Positions 1 through 10,100 of a stretch of 10,811 nucleotides of DNA are shown here, piece by piece. Every line of letters starts with the position of its first letter. The stretch's first letter is position 1. The notes below the pieces were generated by a model. It ran no database searches and was not told the DNA's origin. It saw only the letters and a list, made by a program, of their open reading frames with translations. Both the position numbers and the translations under genes were made by a program. This DNA is from Melioribacteraceae bacterium (GTDB lineage Bacteria; Bacteroidota; Ignavibacteria; Ignavibacteriales; Melioribacteraceae): positions 1-10,811 of the forward strand of contig JAQICK010000330.1 of NCBI GenBank assembly GCA_027858595.1, given 5' to 3'.

Positions 1-2358
1 ATTCGTGGTTATGAACATCTTGGAATTCCAGAAATCAAATTTGCTGATGGACCTGTTGGAGTTCGTAATTTTGGAAAATCAACTTCTTATCCTGCAGGGA
101 TAAGTATAGCCGCATCTTGGGATAAAGAAATGGCATACAATGTTGGGAAAGCAATTGGAGCAGAAGCTCGAGCTAAAAATGTTCACGTAATGCTTGCACC
201 AGCAATGAACATATATCGTCTTCCTTTATGTGGAAGAAATTTTGAATACTTAGGTGAAGACCCATATTTATCTGGGCAAATGGCTAAAGAATATATTGTT
301 GGAATGCAGAACGAAGGAGTAATGGCATCTGCAAAACATTATGCAGCCAACAATCAAGAGTTTAATCGTCATCATGTTTCTTCAGATGTTGATGAACGAA
401 CACTTCACGAAATTTATCTTCCAGCTTTCAAAACATCTGTTCAGGAAGGACACGTTGCTTCAATAATGACTTCTTACAATTTGATAAACGGAGTTCATGC
501 ATCTGAACATGATTACCTGAATAATGAAATATTAAAAGGACGTTGGGGTTTTGACGGATTTATTATGTCTGATTGGGTTTCCACGTATGATGGTTTGGCA
601 TGTGCAAAAGGCGGACTCGATCTTGAAATGCCTTCTGGAAAAATGATGAGTAAAGAAATACTTATTCCAGCAATTAAAAATGGCGAGTTGGATGAATCAG
701 TTATTGATGATAAAATAAAAAGAATACTACATACTTATAATCGATTTGGTCTTTTTGAAAATTCAGATATAAGTGAAGGTTATGTTATAGATAACGGCTT
801 TGTTCGTAAAACCGCACTTGATGCTGCACGTGGAGGAATGGTTTTGCTAAAGAACGCAAATGATTTTTTACCCCTAGACAAAAGTAACGTTAAAACAATT
901 GCTGTAATTGGACCAAACGGACATCCAGCAATAACTGGCGGTGGTGGTAGTTCGTTTGTTAATCCGCTCTATCCAAAATCACTATTTGAGGCTATACAAA
1001 ATATTGCTGGAGAAAATATTGAAGTAACTTATGAAACTGGTGTTTTTACAGGTGTAAAATTTCCAGAAAATATGTTTGATGATTTTGAATTTTATGTGTA
1101 CGAAAATGGGGAAAAGGAAAAAGGAATCAATGGCAAATATTATAACGGGAAAAATTTTGAAGGAGATGTAATTCTTTCCAAATTTTATGAAAACCTAAAA
1201 TTAGTTAATGATGATATGTGGGAAGAGCCAGAAATTCCAGAGGAGGATTATTCCGCAAGGTTTAATGCATTTTTTACTCCTAAAGAATCAGGGAATTATC
1301 TACTTGGGGTTTTAGGTGATGATGGTTATCGTCTTTTTCTTGATGATGTAGAAGTTATTTCTGAATGGAGAGATCAAGGGGATTTCCATGCTAAACATGA
1401 GGGTTTCTTTAATGCGGGACAAGAGTATAAAATTGATTTGGAATATTATCAGTCAGGTGGAGACGCAAGAATAAAGCTTGGAGTAAAAAAATACAAACAA
1501 TTGATTAACCCAAAACAATATCCCACCTTAGCTCTTGAAGCAGCCAAAAAAGCTGATATAGTTGTTATGGCTGTAGGATTTGACCCATCTACAGAAAGCG
1601 AAGGATTTGATAGAACTTTTGAAATGCCATACAAACAAAGTGAGTTAATTAAAAAAATATCAACAGTAAATAAAAACATAATCGTTGTTATAAATTCTGG
1701 TGGAAACGTTGAAATGGATAGTTGGATTAAAAACGTAAAGGGTTTACTAATGACTTGGTATCCGGGACAAGAAGGAAATATTGCAGCTGCAGAAATTCTT
1801 TTTGGAATTACAAATCCTTCTGGAAAACTACCAGCTTCGTTTGAATACAAAATTGAAGATAATCCAACATATAACTTTTATTTTGATGAAGACGAAGATT
1901 TAAGAGTAAACTATGGAGAAGGACTTTTTGTCGGATACCGTTTTTGGGATAAGAGTAATAATAGTCCTCGCTTCCCTTTTGGTTTTGGACTCTCATACAC
2001 AGAATTCGAATATTCTGATTTCACAATTGCCAAGAAAGAATATTCAAAAGACGAAACTATTAAGTTAAGTGTTAACGTAAAAAATGTGGGGAAATCTGAT
2101 GGAGCCGAAATTGTACAACTCTATGTTTCTGACAAAGTATCTTCATTGCCACGTCCAGTAAAAGAGTTAAAAGATTTTGGAAAGGTCTTTCTTGAAAAAG
2201 GAGAAATAAAAACAATAGAATTTGAATTAGAGAAAGACGCTTTCTCTTTCTACAATCCCGAATCACATCAATGGGAAATTGAATCGGGAGAATTTGAAAT
2301 ACTAATAGGCTCTAGCTCGGTTGATATCAGAGAAAAGGTTACTATCAACTTGGAATAA
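1..2358 (+). CDS. Family 3 glycoside hydrolase (beta-glucosidase type) with inserted PA14 domain, 5' end missing
   Basis: Hydrolyses terminal non-reducing beta-linked sugars, probably beta-glucosides; exact specificity cannot be read from sequence. The reading frame is open from base 1 and 785 residues are visible, so the ATG at 130 is internal. The first visible residues (IRGYEHLGIPEIKFADGP) are already the conserved start of the GH3 barrel, so perhaps 30-60 residues plus any signal peptide are missing. Visible-residue landmarks: GRNFEYLGEDP near 77, the KH dyad in SAKHYAANNQ near 111, and the nucleophile Asp191 in IMSDWVSTYD. A PA14 domain lies at about 372-496, inserted in the second (alpha/beta) domain as in Kluyveromyces-type enzymes. 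TESEGFDR (531-538) contains the expected acid/base glutamate. A fibronectin-III-like domain fills about 680-785. No catalytic residue seems lost. It is followed after 79 bases by the epimerase gene on the same strand. Family call is firm; cellular location is unknown because the N-terminus is absent. Confidence 0.95.
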   Translation: MRGYEHLGIPEIKFADGPVGVRNFGKSTSYPAGISIAASWDKEMAYNVGKAIGAEARAKNVHVMLAPAMNIYRLPLCGRNFEYLGEDPYLSGQMAKEYIVGMQNEGVMASAKHYAANNQEFNRHHVSSDVDERTLHEIYLPAFKTSVQEGHVASIMTSYNLINGVHASEHDYLNNEILKGRWGFDGFIMSDWVSTYDGLACAKGGLDLEMPSGKMMSKEILIPAIKNGELDESVIDDKIKRILHTYNRFGLFENSDISEGYVIDNGFVRKTALDAARGGMVLLKNANDFLPLDKSNVKTIAVIGPNGHPAITGGGGSSFVNPLYPKSLFEAIQNIAGENIEVTYETGVFTGVKFPENMFDDFEFYVYENGEKEKGINGKYYNGKNFEGDVILSKFYENLKLVNDDMWEEPEIPEEDYSARFNAFFTPKESGNYLLGVLGDDGYRLFLDDVEVISEWRDQGDFHAKHEGFFNAGQEYKIDLEYYQSGGDARIKLGVKKYKQLINPKQYPTLALEAAKKADIVVMAVGFDPSTESEGFDRTFEMPYKQSELIKKISTVNKNIIVVINSGGNVEMDSWIKNVKGLLMTWYPGQEGNIAAAEILFGITNPSGKLPASFEYKIEDNPTYNFYFDEDEDLRVNYGEGLFVGYRFWDKSNNSPRFPFGFGLSYTEFEYSDFTIAKKEYSKDETIKLSVNVKNVGKSDGAEIVQLYVSDKVSSLPRPVKELKDFGKVFLEKGEIKTIEFELEKDAFSFYNPESHQWEIESGEFEILIGSSSVDIREKVTINLE

Positions 2359-2427
2359 ACAAATAGTAAATCTAATATGGCTGTTTGTATAGATATATGA
2401 TTTATAAGAAAACCTAATAATTAGAAT

Positions 2428-2440
2428 AGGATTTTTAGTG
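2428..2440 (+). promoter_or_regulatory. Shine-Dalgarno and GTG start of the epimerase gene
   Basis: AGGA at 2428-2431 sits six bases before GTG at 2438-2440. This decides the start of the epimerase: the next upstream in-frame stop is at 2405-2407 and no ATG lies between, while the Rossmann strand begins directly after the GTG. Confidence 0.6.
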
Positions 2441-3424
2441 AATGTATTGTTCATAGGTGGTACCGGAAATATTAGTGCTTCAGTAAGTCGGTTGTGTGTT
2501 GAGAAGGGAATTGATTTGTACCTACTTAATAGAGGGTTAAGTAGAATTTCAATTCCAGGCACAGAATTAATAGTTGGCAATATTTCTCATAAAAAGAATG
2601 TTCAAGAGATATTAAAGAACCACGAATGGGATGTTGTTGCAAACTGGATTGCCTTTACCGAAGATGATGTTGTGAGAGATTTTAATTTATTCAAAGGAAA
2701 AACTAAGCAGTATATTTTCATTAGTTCAGCATCGGCATATCAAACGCAATTGGGAAATCCTATTATTTCAGAATCTACTCCTCTTGAGAATCCTTACTGG
2801 CAATATTCAAGAGACAAAATCACTTGTGAAAAAAGACTGAATAAATTTCACGAAAATGAAAATTTTCCAGTAACAATTGTGCGCCCTTCACACACGTATG
2901 ATACCGTAATTCCAGTTCCGATAGGTGGTTGGAATGAATACACAATAATTGATAGGATAAAAAAAGGCAAAAAAATTATTGTACATGGTGATGGAACATC
3001 TCTTTGGACAATTACACACGCCAATGATTTTGCTAAAGGCTTTATTGGATTATTAAATAACACTAATGCAATTGGCGAAACATATCACATTACATCGGAT
3101 GAAATATTAACTTGGGACCAAATTTATAATTCTGTTGCTAATGCTACTGGCATAAAGCCAAACATAGTTCATATTGCTTCAGACTTTATTTGCTCAATCG
3201 AAAAGTCTTTAACTGGCACTCTACTTGGCGACAAATCAGTAAGTGCAATTTTTGATAATTCAAAAATCAAATCCATTGTTCCTAATTTCAAAGCAACTAT
3301 TCCCTTTGCTCGTGGAATTAAAGAGACTATAAAATGGTTCGAATCCGACTCCAAAAGAATGGTTATTAATAACCAAACTGATAATATGATGGATAGAATT
3401 ATTTCAGAATATGAAAATAGTTAA
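2438..3424 (+). CDS. NAD-dependent epimerase/dehydratase, extended SDR family
   Basis: A 328-residue Rossmann-fold oxidoreductase, probably acting on a sugar or sugar-nucleotide; the substrate cannot be named. The N-terminus MNVLFIGGTGNIS is the glycine-rich NAD(P)-binding motif (residues 7-13), followed by a beta-strand ending LLNRG. ISSASAYQ (95-102) is the active-site serine strand, and YSRDK (123-127) is the catalytic YxxxK pair. VRPSHTYD and the later HGDGTSLWTITHANDFA segment are typical of the substrate-binding half of extended SDRs. The length is usual. The start is GTG at 2438 with AGGA at 2428-2431, six bases upstream. No ATG lies between the upstream in-frame stop (2405-2407) and this codon, and the glycine motif follows at the proper distance. 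The 79-base gap to the GH3 gene leaves co-transcription open. The gene ends in TAA, a normal stop here. Confidence 0.9.
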   Translation: MNVLFIGGTGNISASVSRLCVEKGIDLYLLNRGLSRISIPGTELIVGNISHKKNVQEILKNHEWDVVANWIAFTEDDVVRDFNLFKGKTKQYIFISSASAYQTQLGNPIISESTPLENPYWQYSRDKITCEKRLNKFHENENFPVTIVRPSHTYDTVIPVPIGGWNEYTIIDRIKKGKKIIVHGDGTSLWTITHANDFAKGFIGLLNNTNAIGETYHITSDEILTWDQIYNSVANATGIKPNIVHIASDFICSIEKSLTGTLLGDKSVSAIFDNSKIKSIVPNFKATIPFARGIKETIKWFESDSKRMVINNQTDNMMDRIISEYENS

Positions 3425-3527
3425 CTCATATTGGTATTTGAAAATATAGTGAGACTTGTAATCTTTATTATTCCATAATTTGCCTTTACATGAATTATTT
3501 TAAGTCCAATTTTTCTTAAAATCTCCA

Positions 3528-3546
3528 AGTTATTAAAACGATAACT
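3528..3546. repeat. Perfect inverted repeat AGTTAT-N7-ATAACT, possible activator site
   Basis: A six-base arm (3528-3533) and its exact reverse complement (3541-3546) flank seven bases. It lies about 95-110 bases upstream of the transcription start predicted from the sigma-54 promoter at 3613-3629, the usual distance for an enhancer-binding-protein site. The repeat is seen directly; the role is inferred. In AT-rich DNA a palindrome of this size can occur by chance. Confidence 0.3.
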
Positions 3547-3612
3547 AATTATAATAAAAGGAACTCAAATAAATCCAATTATGAAATAGGTACTGTGGAA
3601 CTATCTTTTTCG

Positions 3613-3629
3613 TGGTATGGAAATTGCAT
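3613..3629 (+). promoter_or_regulatory. Sigma-54 (RpoN) -24/-12 promoter
   Basis: TGGTATG-GAAA-TTGCAT matches the RpoN consensus TGGYAYR-N4-TTGCW. The invariant GG (3614-3615) and GC (3626-3627) are exactly ten bases apart. It is correctly oriented directly upstream of the signal-peptide ATG at 3642. The expected transcription start is near 3638-3640, only a few bases before the ATG, so the message would be almost leaderless. That agrees with the absence of a Shine-Dalgarno sequence before 3642. A sigma-54 promoter requires an ATP-dependent activator, so the CotH pair would be signal-controlled. Confidence 0.6.
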
Positions 3630-3641
3630 ATATATTCTCTT

Positions 3642-6600
3642 ATGAATTTTAGATTTAGTCAAATATTATTGTTCTTTGCTCTTTTTAGCTTAACATCGGC
3701 GTTTGGACAAGGAATTTAATTCAATGAAGTATCTAGTTCAAACAATCAAATAATCTCTGATTTAGATGGAGAATATCCAGACTGGTTTGAACTATTCAAT
3801 AATTCTTCAGCTACTATAAATCTTTCCAACTTCTTTATTAGTGATGATATCTCTGAACTAACTAAATGGCAATTCCCAAATATTGAGTTGGGACCTGATA
3901 GCTTATTATTAGTCTTTGCATCTGGAAAAGATATAAACGAAACAGTTCAACATTGGGAAACAATTATTAGAGAAGGAGATAATTGTAAATATTTAGTCCC
4001 TCAAAGTAATCTCTCAAATGAATGGAAACTATCAAATTATAATGATGCAAATTGGTCAACAGGACAAACTGGAATTGGCTATGGAGATAATGACGATAAC
4101 ACTACAATTTCAAAAACAACTTCTGCTTATCTCAGATGTAAATTCAATATTGCCGATGTAAATCAAATTAGTGGACTCTTCTTAAATATTGATTTTGATG
4201 ATGGTTTTGTTGCATATTTAAATGGTCAAGAGATTGCTAGACAAAATTTTGGAGCAATTGGTTCTGCTGTTTTCTATAACATTCTGGCAAATTCCAATCA
4301 CGAAGCTCAGTTATACCAAGGCTATTTGCCTAATAGTTATCCAATTAGTAATAATATTAGTTTGCTTCAAAATGGTGAAAATGTTTTATCTATTGAAGTT
4401 CACAACGTAAGTAGCACTTCATCCGATTTAACTCTCATCCCTTTTCTTTCTATCGGATACAATTCTATTCCAAGCAATTCAAGAGGAAGTTTAGATTTTT
4501 TAAATCTTAAAGAAACTCAGTTGCACACTAATTTTAAGTTGAACGCAAGTGGTGATTTTTTGATACTATCAAATGCTAATGGAGAAATCGAAGACTCGCT
4601 CTATACAAGAGAACAAATTTCAGATGTTTCACTTGGTCGTTTTCCAAATGGATCAGAAAATTTATATTTTTTTGACCTGCCAACTCCTGGCAAAAATAAT
4701 ATTGATAATGGCTTTACCCATTTCTTAAAACCTCCAACTTTCTCTGTTGGAAAAGGATTTTACGATACTCCTTTTTTCTTAGATATTATTAATCCGAATT
4801 CTTCTGGAAATATACGATATACACTTGATGGGTCTGATCCTAATTTACTATCAGCAGTTTACACAAACCAACTTGTGGTTTCTGAAATATCTGTTATTCG
4901 TGCAAAAATATTTGCTGATGGTTCATTACCTAGTAAATCAGTAACAAACACGTATTTTGTAAATCAAGAACAGAGATTGCCAATAGTTTCACTCACAACA
5001 AATCCAGAACACTTTTTCGACTCCGATTCTGGCATTTATGTATTAGGTCCTAATGCAGAATCAGCTGACCCTCATTATGGTGCTAACTATTGGCAGGATT
5101 GGGAACGTCCAATTCATATGGAATTTTTTGAAGAGAACAATGAATTTGGATTTGAAATTGATTTAGGAGTAAAAATATTTGGACAATGGAGCAGAGCCAA
5201 TGCACAAAAATCATTAGCACTTTATGCTCGTGGAGATTATGGGTATTCAGAAATTGATTACCCGCTTTTTCCTAATTCTAAAATTAATAAATACCAAAGT
5301 TTTGTTTTAAGAAACTCCGGAAATGATTGGGCTGGCACAATGCTCCGTGATCCACTAGCAGGAGAAATTGTTTCATCACTTGATATAGATAGACAAATGT
5401 ATCGCCCAGTCGTTGTTTATTTAAATGGTGAATATTGGGGAATTCACAATCTTCGCGAAAAAGTTAATGAGCATTTTATAGAATCACATCATGGAATTTC
5501 TGGCGACGATATTAATATCATAGAAAACAATTTTCAACTTGTTCATGGTGAAAAAGCCAGTTACGATGAGTTTTATAATTCCTTAAATAATCTGGATATG
5601 ACAACAGAATCTGCATTTGAATATATAAATTCGAAGATAGACGTAAATGAATTTATTGATTACTATTTAACTGAAATATTTATTGACAATCAAGATTGGC
5701 CAGGTAACAATATTAAATTTTGGCAACAAAGAAGTACAAATTCAAAGTGGCGATGGATTCTTTACGATACCGATTTCGGATTTGGAATTTGGAATTCTTA
5801 TGCCTACAACCAAAATACTCTAGCATTTGCGTTGGAAACAAATGGCCCAGACTGGCCCAATCCCCCTTGGTCAACATTTCTTTTACGTCAATTTTTAAAA
5901 AACAAAGAGTTTAAGAACATATTTATAAGTCGCTATTCAACTTATTCTAATACAATTTTTTCTTCAGGTAGTATTAACAAAGTGATTGATAATTTTACAT
6001 CTAAGATACGTTACGAGATGCCAGAACATCTTGCAAGATGGGGTGGCAATTACTCACAGTGGGTTTCAGAGATAAGCAGATTAAGAGCATTTGCTACAAA
6101 TCGTTCTACTTATCTTAATGCTTATTTCGCAAGTGGTTTTGGAATCACCGGACAGTACCAACTTTCTATTTCTCAAAATATTGAGCAAGGTACTGTAGAA
6201 ATAACCGATTTTAATATTATCGAAAATGATTTTAGTGGAAATTTCTTTGATAATATTCCCCTTAAAATTCATGCAACTCCAACTCCAGAATTTTCTTTTT
6301 CACATTGGGAGGGAGGTGTGAACTCAACAGAAAATCCAATAATTTTAACTACTAGTAATAATGTAACTTTATCTCCTGTCTTTATTCCTGTTAGTGATAC
6401 ACAAATTGTCATTAATGAAATCAATTATAATTCAAACGAATTGTCTGATCCTGATGATTGGATTGAACTATATAATTACTCTGATGAATCAATCAATTTG
6501 TCTGGTTGGGTTTTTAAGGATGAAGATCCAGAACCATATTTCATAATTCCAGAAAACACAATAATTGCTTCGGATGAATATTTAATTCTTTGTCGCGATA

Positions 6601-7172
6601 CAGTTCTATTCAAATTAATATTCCCAAACGTTACAAATTTTTATGGCAATTTTGGATTTGGCTTAAGTGGCGGTGGTGAATTAGTCAGATTATACAATAG
6701 TGCTGGATACCTTGTTGATTCACTCACTTATGAAGACAAAGAGCCTTGGCCTACTATAACAGATGGTGGCGGACCAACACTTGAACTAAGAAATCCGAAT
6801 GTTGACAATTCCAAATATTATTACTGGAATGCTTCTGAGGGATACGGAACTCCTGGGGAACTAAATAGTGTGTATTCTTCTGTTCAAGACGAGAAAAATT
6901 TTCTACCAAAAGATTATATTTTATTGCAAAATTATCCAAATCCCTTTAATCCAACAACTTCAATTAGCTATTCTATCCCCATTGAGGGAAATGTTGAACT
7001 TAAAGTTTTCAATATGCTGGGACAGGAAATATTTACACTTGTTAATAGTTTCCAAAAAACTGGAATTTATTCTATCAAAATTAATGGAAACAACTTGCCA
7101 AGCGGATTATATATATACAGATTACAAAGTGGTAATTTTGTAAAATCGCGTAAAATGATTTTACTGAAATAA
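3642..7172 (+). CDS. CotH-kinase/lamin-tail surface protein with T9SS sorting domain, interrupted by an in-frame TAA
   Basis: Large secreted protein of 1176 codons, counted from the ATG at 3642, with one in-frame TAA as codon 26. Order: signal peptide (MNFRFSQILLFFALFSLTSA, about 1-22); first half of a lamin-tail domain (27-101, DGEYPDWFELFN); jelly-roll module (about 104-275, GIGYGDNDD and DDGFVAYLNG); second half of the lamin-tail domain (about 280-353, LHTNFKL to PTPGKNN); chitobiase/hexosaminidase C-terminal-like domain (about 358-440, YTLDGSDP); CotH kinase domain (about 444-830); divergent InlB-type repeat (about 836-920, FSFSHWEGG); second lamin-tail domain (about 921-1076); T9SS type A sorting domain (about 1087-1176, NYPNPFNPTT). 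CotH proteins are atypical secreted kinases. Likely metal/ATP residues are Asp685 (NQDWPGNN) and Asp709/Asp711 (WRWILYDTDFGFG). If the stop is genuine this is a pseudogene or needs read-through; if it is a base error the gene is intact. It is probably cotranscribed with the next gene. Confidence 0.8.
3717..3719 (+). other. In-frame TAA between signal peptide and mature domain
   Basis: Codon 26 after the ATG at 3642. The frame is the same before and after, so this is a substitution-type nonsense codon, not a frameshift. Upstream is a complete signal peptide. Downstream the frame reads FNEVSSSNNQIISDLDGEYP, a canonical lamin-tail start. Lamin-tail domains usually begin with hydrophobic residues before INE/FNE, so a Leu codon TTA (one base away) is the simplest ancestral state. 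Confidence 0.85.
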
Positions 7173-7179
7173 TGGAAAA

Positions 7180-10100
7180 ATGAATCAATTGAATAAAATA
7201 AATATTACAAGAATATTTTTGCTTGTTGTATTATTCTTAAGCAATGTTGTTTACAGCATCCCATCAGAAAAAGCAGAATTATTATTTTCTCACACAAGAG
7301 GTTTCTACTATAATAATTTCACTCTACAGATATTTTGTGACATACCAACTTCAAGAATTAGATATACAGTGGATGGTTCAAATCCTTTGACATCAAGTAA
7401 TGCAGTAGTTGGCAACTCTCCAATACAAATTTCAATAGATCCGACAAATACTTCAAGCAGAGATGTAGCACCTGGATTTATAGTATCTGCGTGTGCAACG
7501 GCTTCAGATACTTTAGTAACCAGTATTGAAACAAACACTTATTTATTTCCTGAAAAGATAAATATTTTGTCGAGAGATAATATTCTGCCCGGACAAGGTT
7601 GGCTAGTTCCTGGTGGCTCACATGAAATAAGTTATGGAATGGATCCGGATATATACAATAATCCAGCATACTCATTACAAATGCAAGATGCTTTTCTTTC
7701 AATTCCAACTTTTTCATTAGTAACTGATTTAGGAAATCTCTTTAATTCGGATAGTGGAATTTATGTCAATTCCCTTTATCATGGTAAGAGTTGGGAAAGA
7801 AACGCTTCGTTAGAATTATTAAATCCAGATGGAATTGAAGGATTTCAAATAAACTGTGGAATTAGAATTCGCGGAGGTTGGAGCAGACATTACGATAATC
7901 CCAAACATGCGTTTAGATTTTTTTTCAGAAGTGAGTATGGAGAATCGAAATTGAATTATCCCCTTTTTGGTGAGGAAGGTGTTGATGAATTTGATAAAAT
8001 TGATTTAAGAACAAGTCAAAACTATTCGTGGTCATATTACGGCGATTTTAGCAACACATTTTTAAGAGAAATTTTTTCGCGCGATACCCAGCGTGATATG
8101 GGGCAACCATACACACGTAGCAGATATTATCATCTATTTATAAATGGTACTTATTGGGGATTATATCAAACTCAAGAACGCTCTGAAGCAGCGTTTGCAG
8201 AATCTTACTTTGGAGGTAATGAAGAAGATTACGATGTTATTAAAGTTGATGTTGGCGAAAACTTTGATGCCTATCATGTTGAAGCTACTGATGGAACTCT
8301 TGATAAATGGAAAACCCTTTGGGATGCTGGTGAGCAAGGCTTTTCTGATAACGAAGCATATTTTAAAGTTCAAGGTCTAAATTCAGATCTATCTCCAAAT
8401 CCATTATTTGAAAAATTATTAGATGTAGATAATTTAATTGATTATATGATTATCACTTTCTTTGCTGGTGACTTTGATGGTCCAATTTCTGGATTCAGAA
8501 ATAACTCAAGTCCAAATAATTTTTATGCAATTTATAATAGAGTAAATCCAGATGGATTTAAATTCTTTCGTCATGATGGAGAGCACACGCTGTTTTTTAA
8601 TGATTGGGGACTTGATAGAACGGGTCCTTACCCAGCCGGTGAAAATTTTGAGGATTCCAATCCACAATGGATTCATCAAAAATTGTCAGAAAATCTAAAC
8701 TACAGATTACGCTTTGCTGACCGTGCTTATAAGCATTTTTATAATAGCGGAGCCTTAACATTAGATAAAAATAGAGAAAGAATTCTTAAAAGAAAAAATG
8801 AAATTGAATCAGCTATAATTGCTGAATCAGCAAGATGGGGAGATTCAAAAACTATAACACCACGTACAAAAGCAGATTGGACAAACGAAGTAAATTTTAT
8901 TCTAAATAGTTTTTTGCCTTCAAGAAATAATACTGTTATAGAACAATTAAAAACTAAATATTTATTTTCAACAATTACATCTCCACAATTTAACATTCAA
9001 GCTGGAATTATTCAAAAAGGGACAGCAGTTCAACTTTACGTTCCTAATGGAGAAATATACTACACTATAGATGGGTCTGATCCCTATTCGCCCATAGATG
9101 ATATAAGCAATAATTTTAGTAGAACTGTTATTGATGTTACAGCAATCAAAAAAGTGTTGGTCCCAAACTCTCCACAAAATAGCACATGGAAGAGCGACCT
9201 TGTTTTTGATGATTCAAACTGGATGACTTGCAATGGTTCTAATGGTGGTGTAGGATACGATAATAAAGGAATTTACACTCCTAACATTTCCTTGGATATA
9301 ACACAATATATGTACGAAAGTGGGACTAATCCAAATACATCTTGCTATATAAGAATTCCTTTCACAGTCAATGAAGATGAGCTTGCACTAACAAACTTTA
9401 TGCATCTTGATATAATGGTAGATGATGGTTTTGCTGCCTACATAAATGGAGTAAAAGTAGTCGAATTTAATGCACCGACTTCACTTGAATGGAATTCTGC
9501 ATCCCCCATTTTTTTTAATGCAACCGATTTCCAAAAATTTGACATAACACAATATCTTGATATTCTTAAAAGTGGTGAAAATCTTTTGGCAATTCATGGT
9601 TTGAATGTATCAATTCAATGCTCTGATTTTTTAATTCTTCCAAAACTAACAATTGGAAATTCTTCATTTATAGGCTCTATATCTCCAAATGCAAAAATAT
9701 ATAATTCCCCAATAAACATAGATGAAACTACAACAATTAAGGCACGCTCAATATTAAATAATGAATGGAGTGCGTTGAGTGAAAACAAATTTATAATTAA
9801 TGAAGATTTATCTAATCTAAAAGTGACTGAATTACATTATCACCCTTTGGACCAAATTGTTGGACAAGATACTATTAGTGGAAAAGAATATGAATTTATT
9901 GAATTAAAAAATATTGGATTAACAGAATTAAATTTGACTGAATCATATTTTGCAAATGGAATTTCTTATGCTTTTCCACAAGCAAGTTCTATCTCTTCTG
10001 GTCAGTTTATAATTCTTTCATCAAATTCGATTGAATTTAATAATAGATATGGATTTTTTCCATTTGCTGAATTTGAGAGACAGCTTGATAATGCTGGAGA

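Noticed and set aside
130..132. ATG as the start of the GH3 gene
   Set aside because: The frame is open to base 1 and the preceding 43 residues contain conserved GH3 sequence (GIPEIKFADGP), so the true start is outside the window.
1449..1850. Antisense open frame within the GH3 gene, and similar - strand frames elsewhere
   Set aside because: They lie opposite clearly coding sequence, encode no recognisable domain and have compositions expected of shadow frames.
2359..2437. Promoter or terminator between the GH3 and epimerase genes
   Set aside because: No hairpin with a T-run and no convincing -35/-10 or -24/-12 pair was found in this 79-base gap.
3550..3555. Perfect TATAAT as a sigma-70 -10 box for the CotH operon
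   Set aside because: No acceptable -35 hexamer 16-18 bases upstream, and such hexamers are common in AT-rich DNA. The sigma-54 match is far more specific.
3717..3719. TAA as a reassigned sense codon
   Set aside because: The GH3, epimerase and first CotH genes all end in TAA at the expected C-terminus, so TAA is an ordinary stop here.
3888..3890. TTG as the start of the first CotH protein
   Set aside because: It lies inside the lamin-tail domain and would remove the signal peptide and the domain's first half. The same frame continues upstream to the ATG at 3642, broken only by one TAA.
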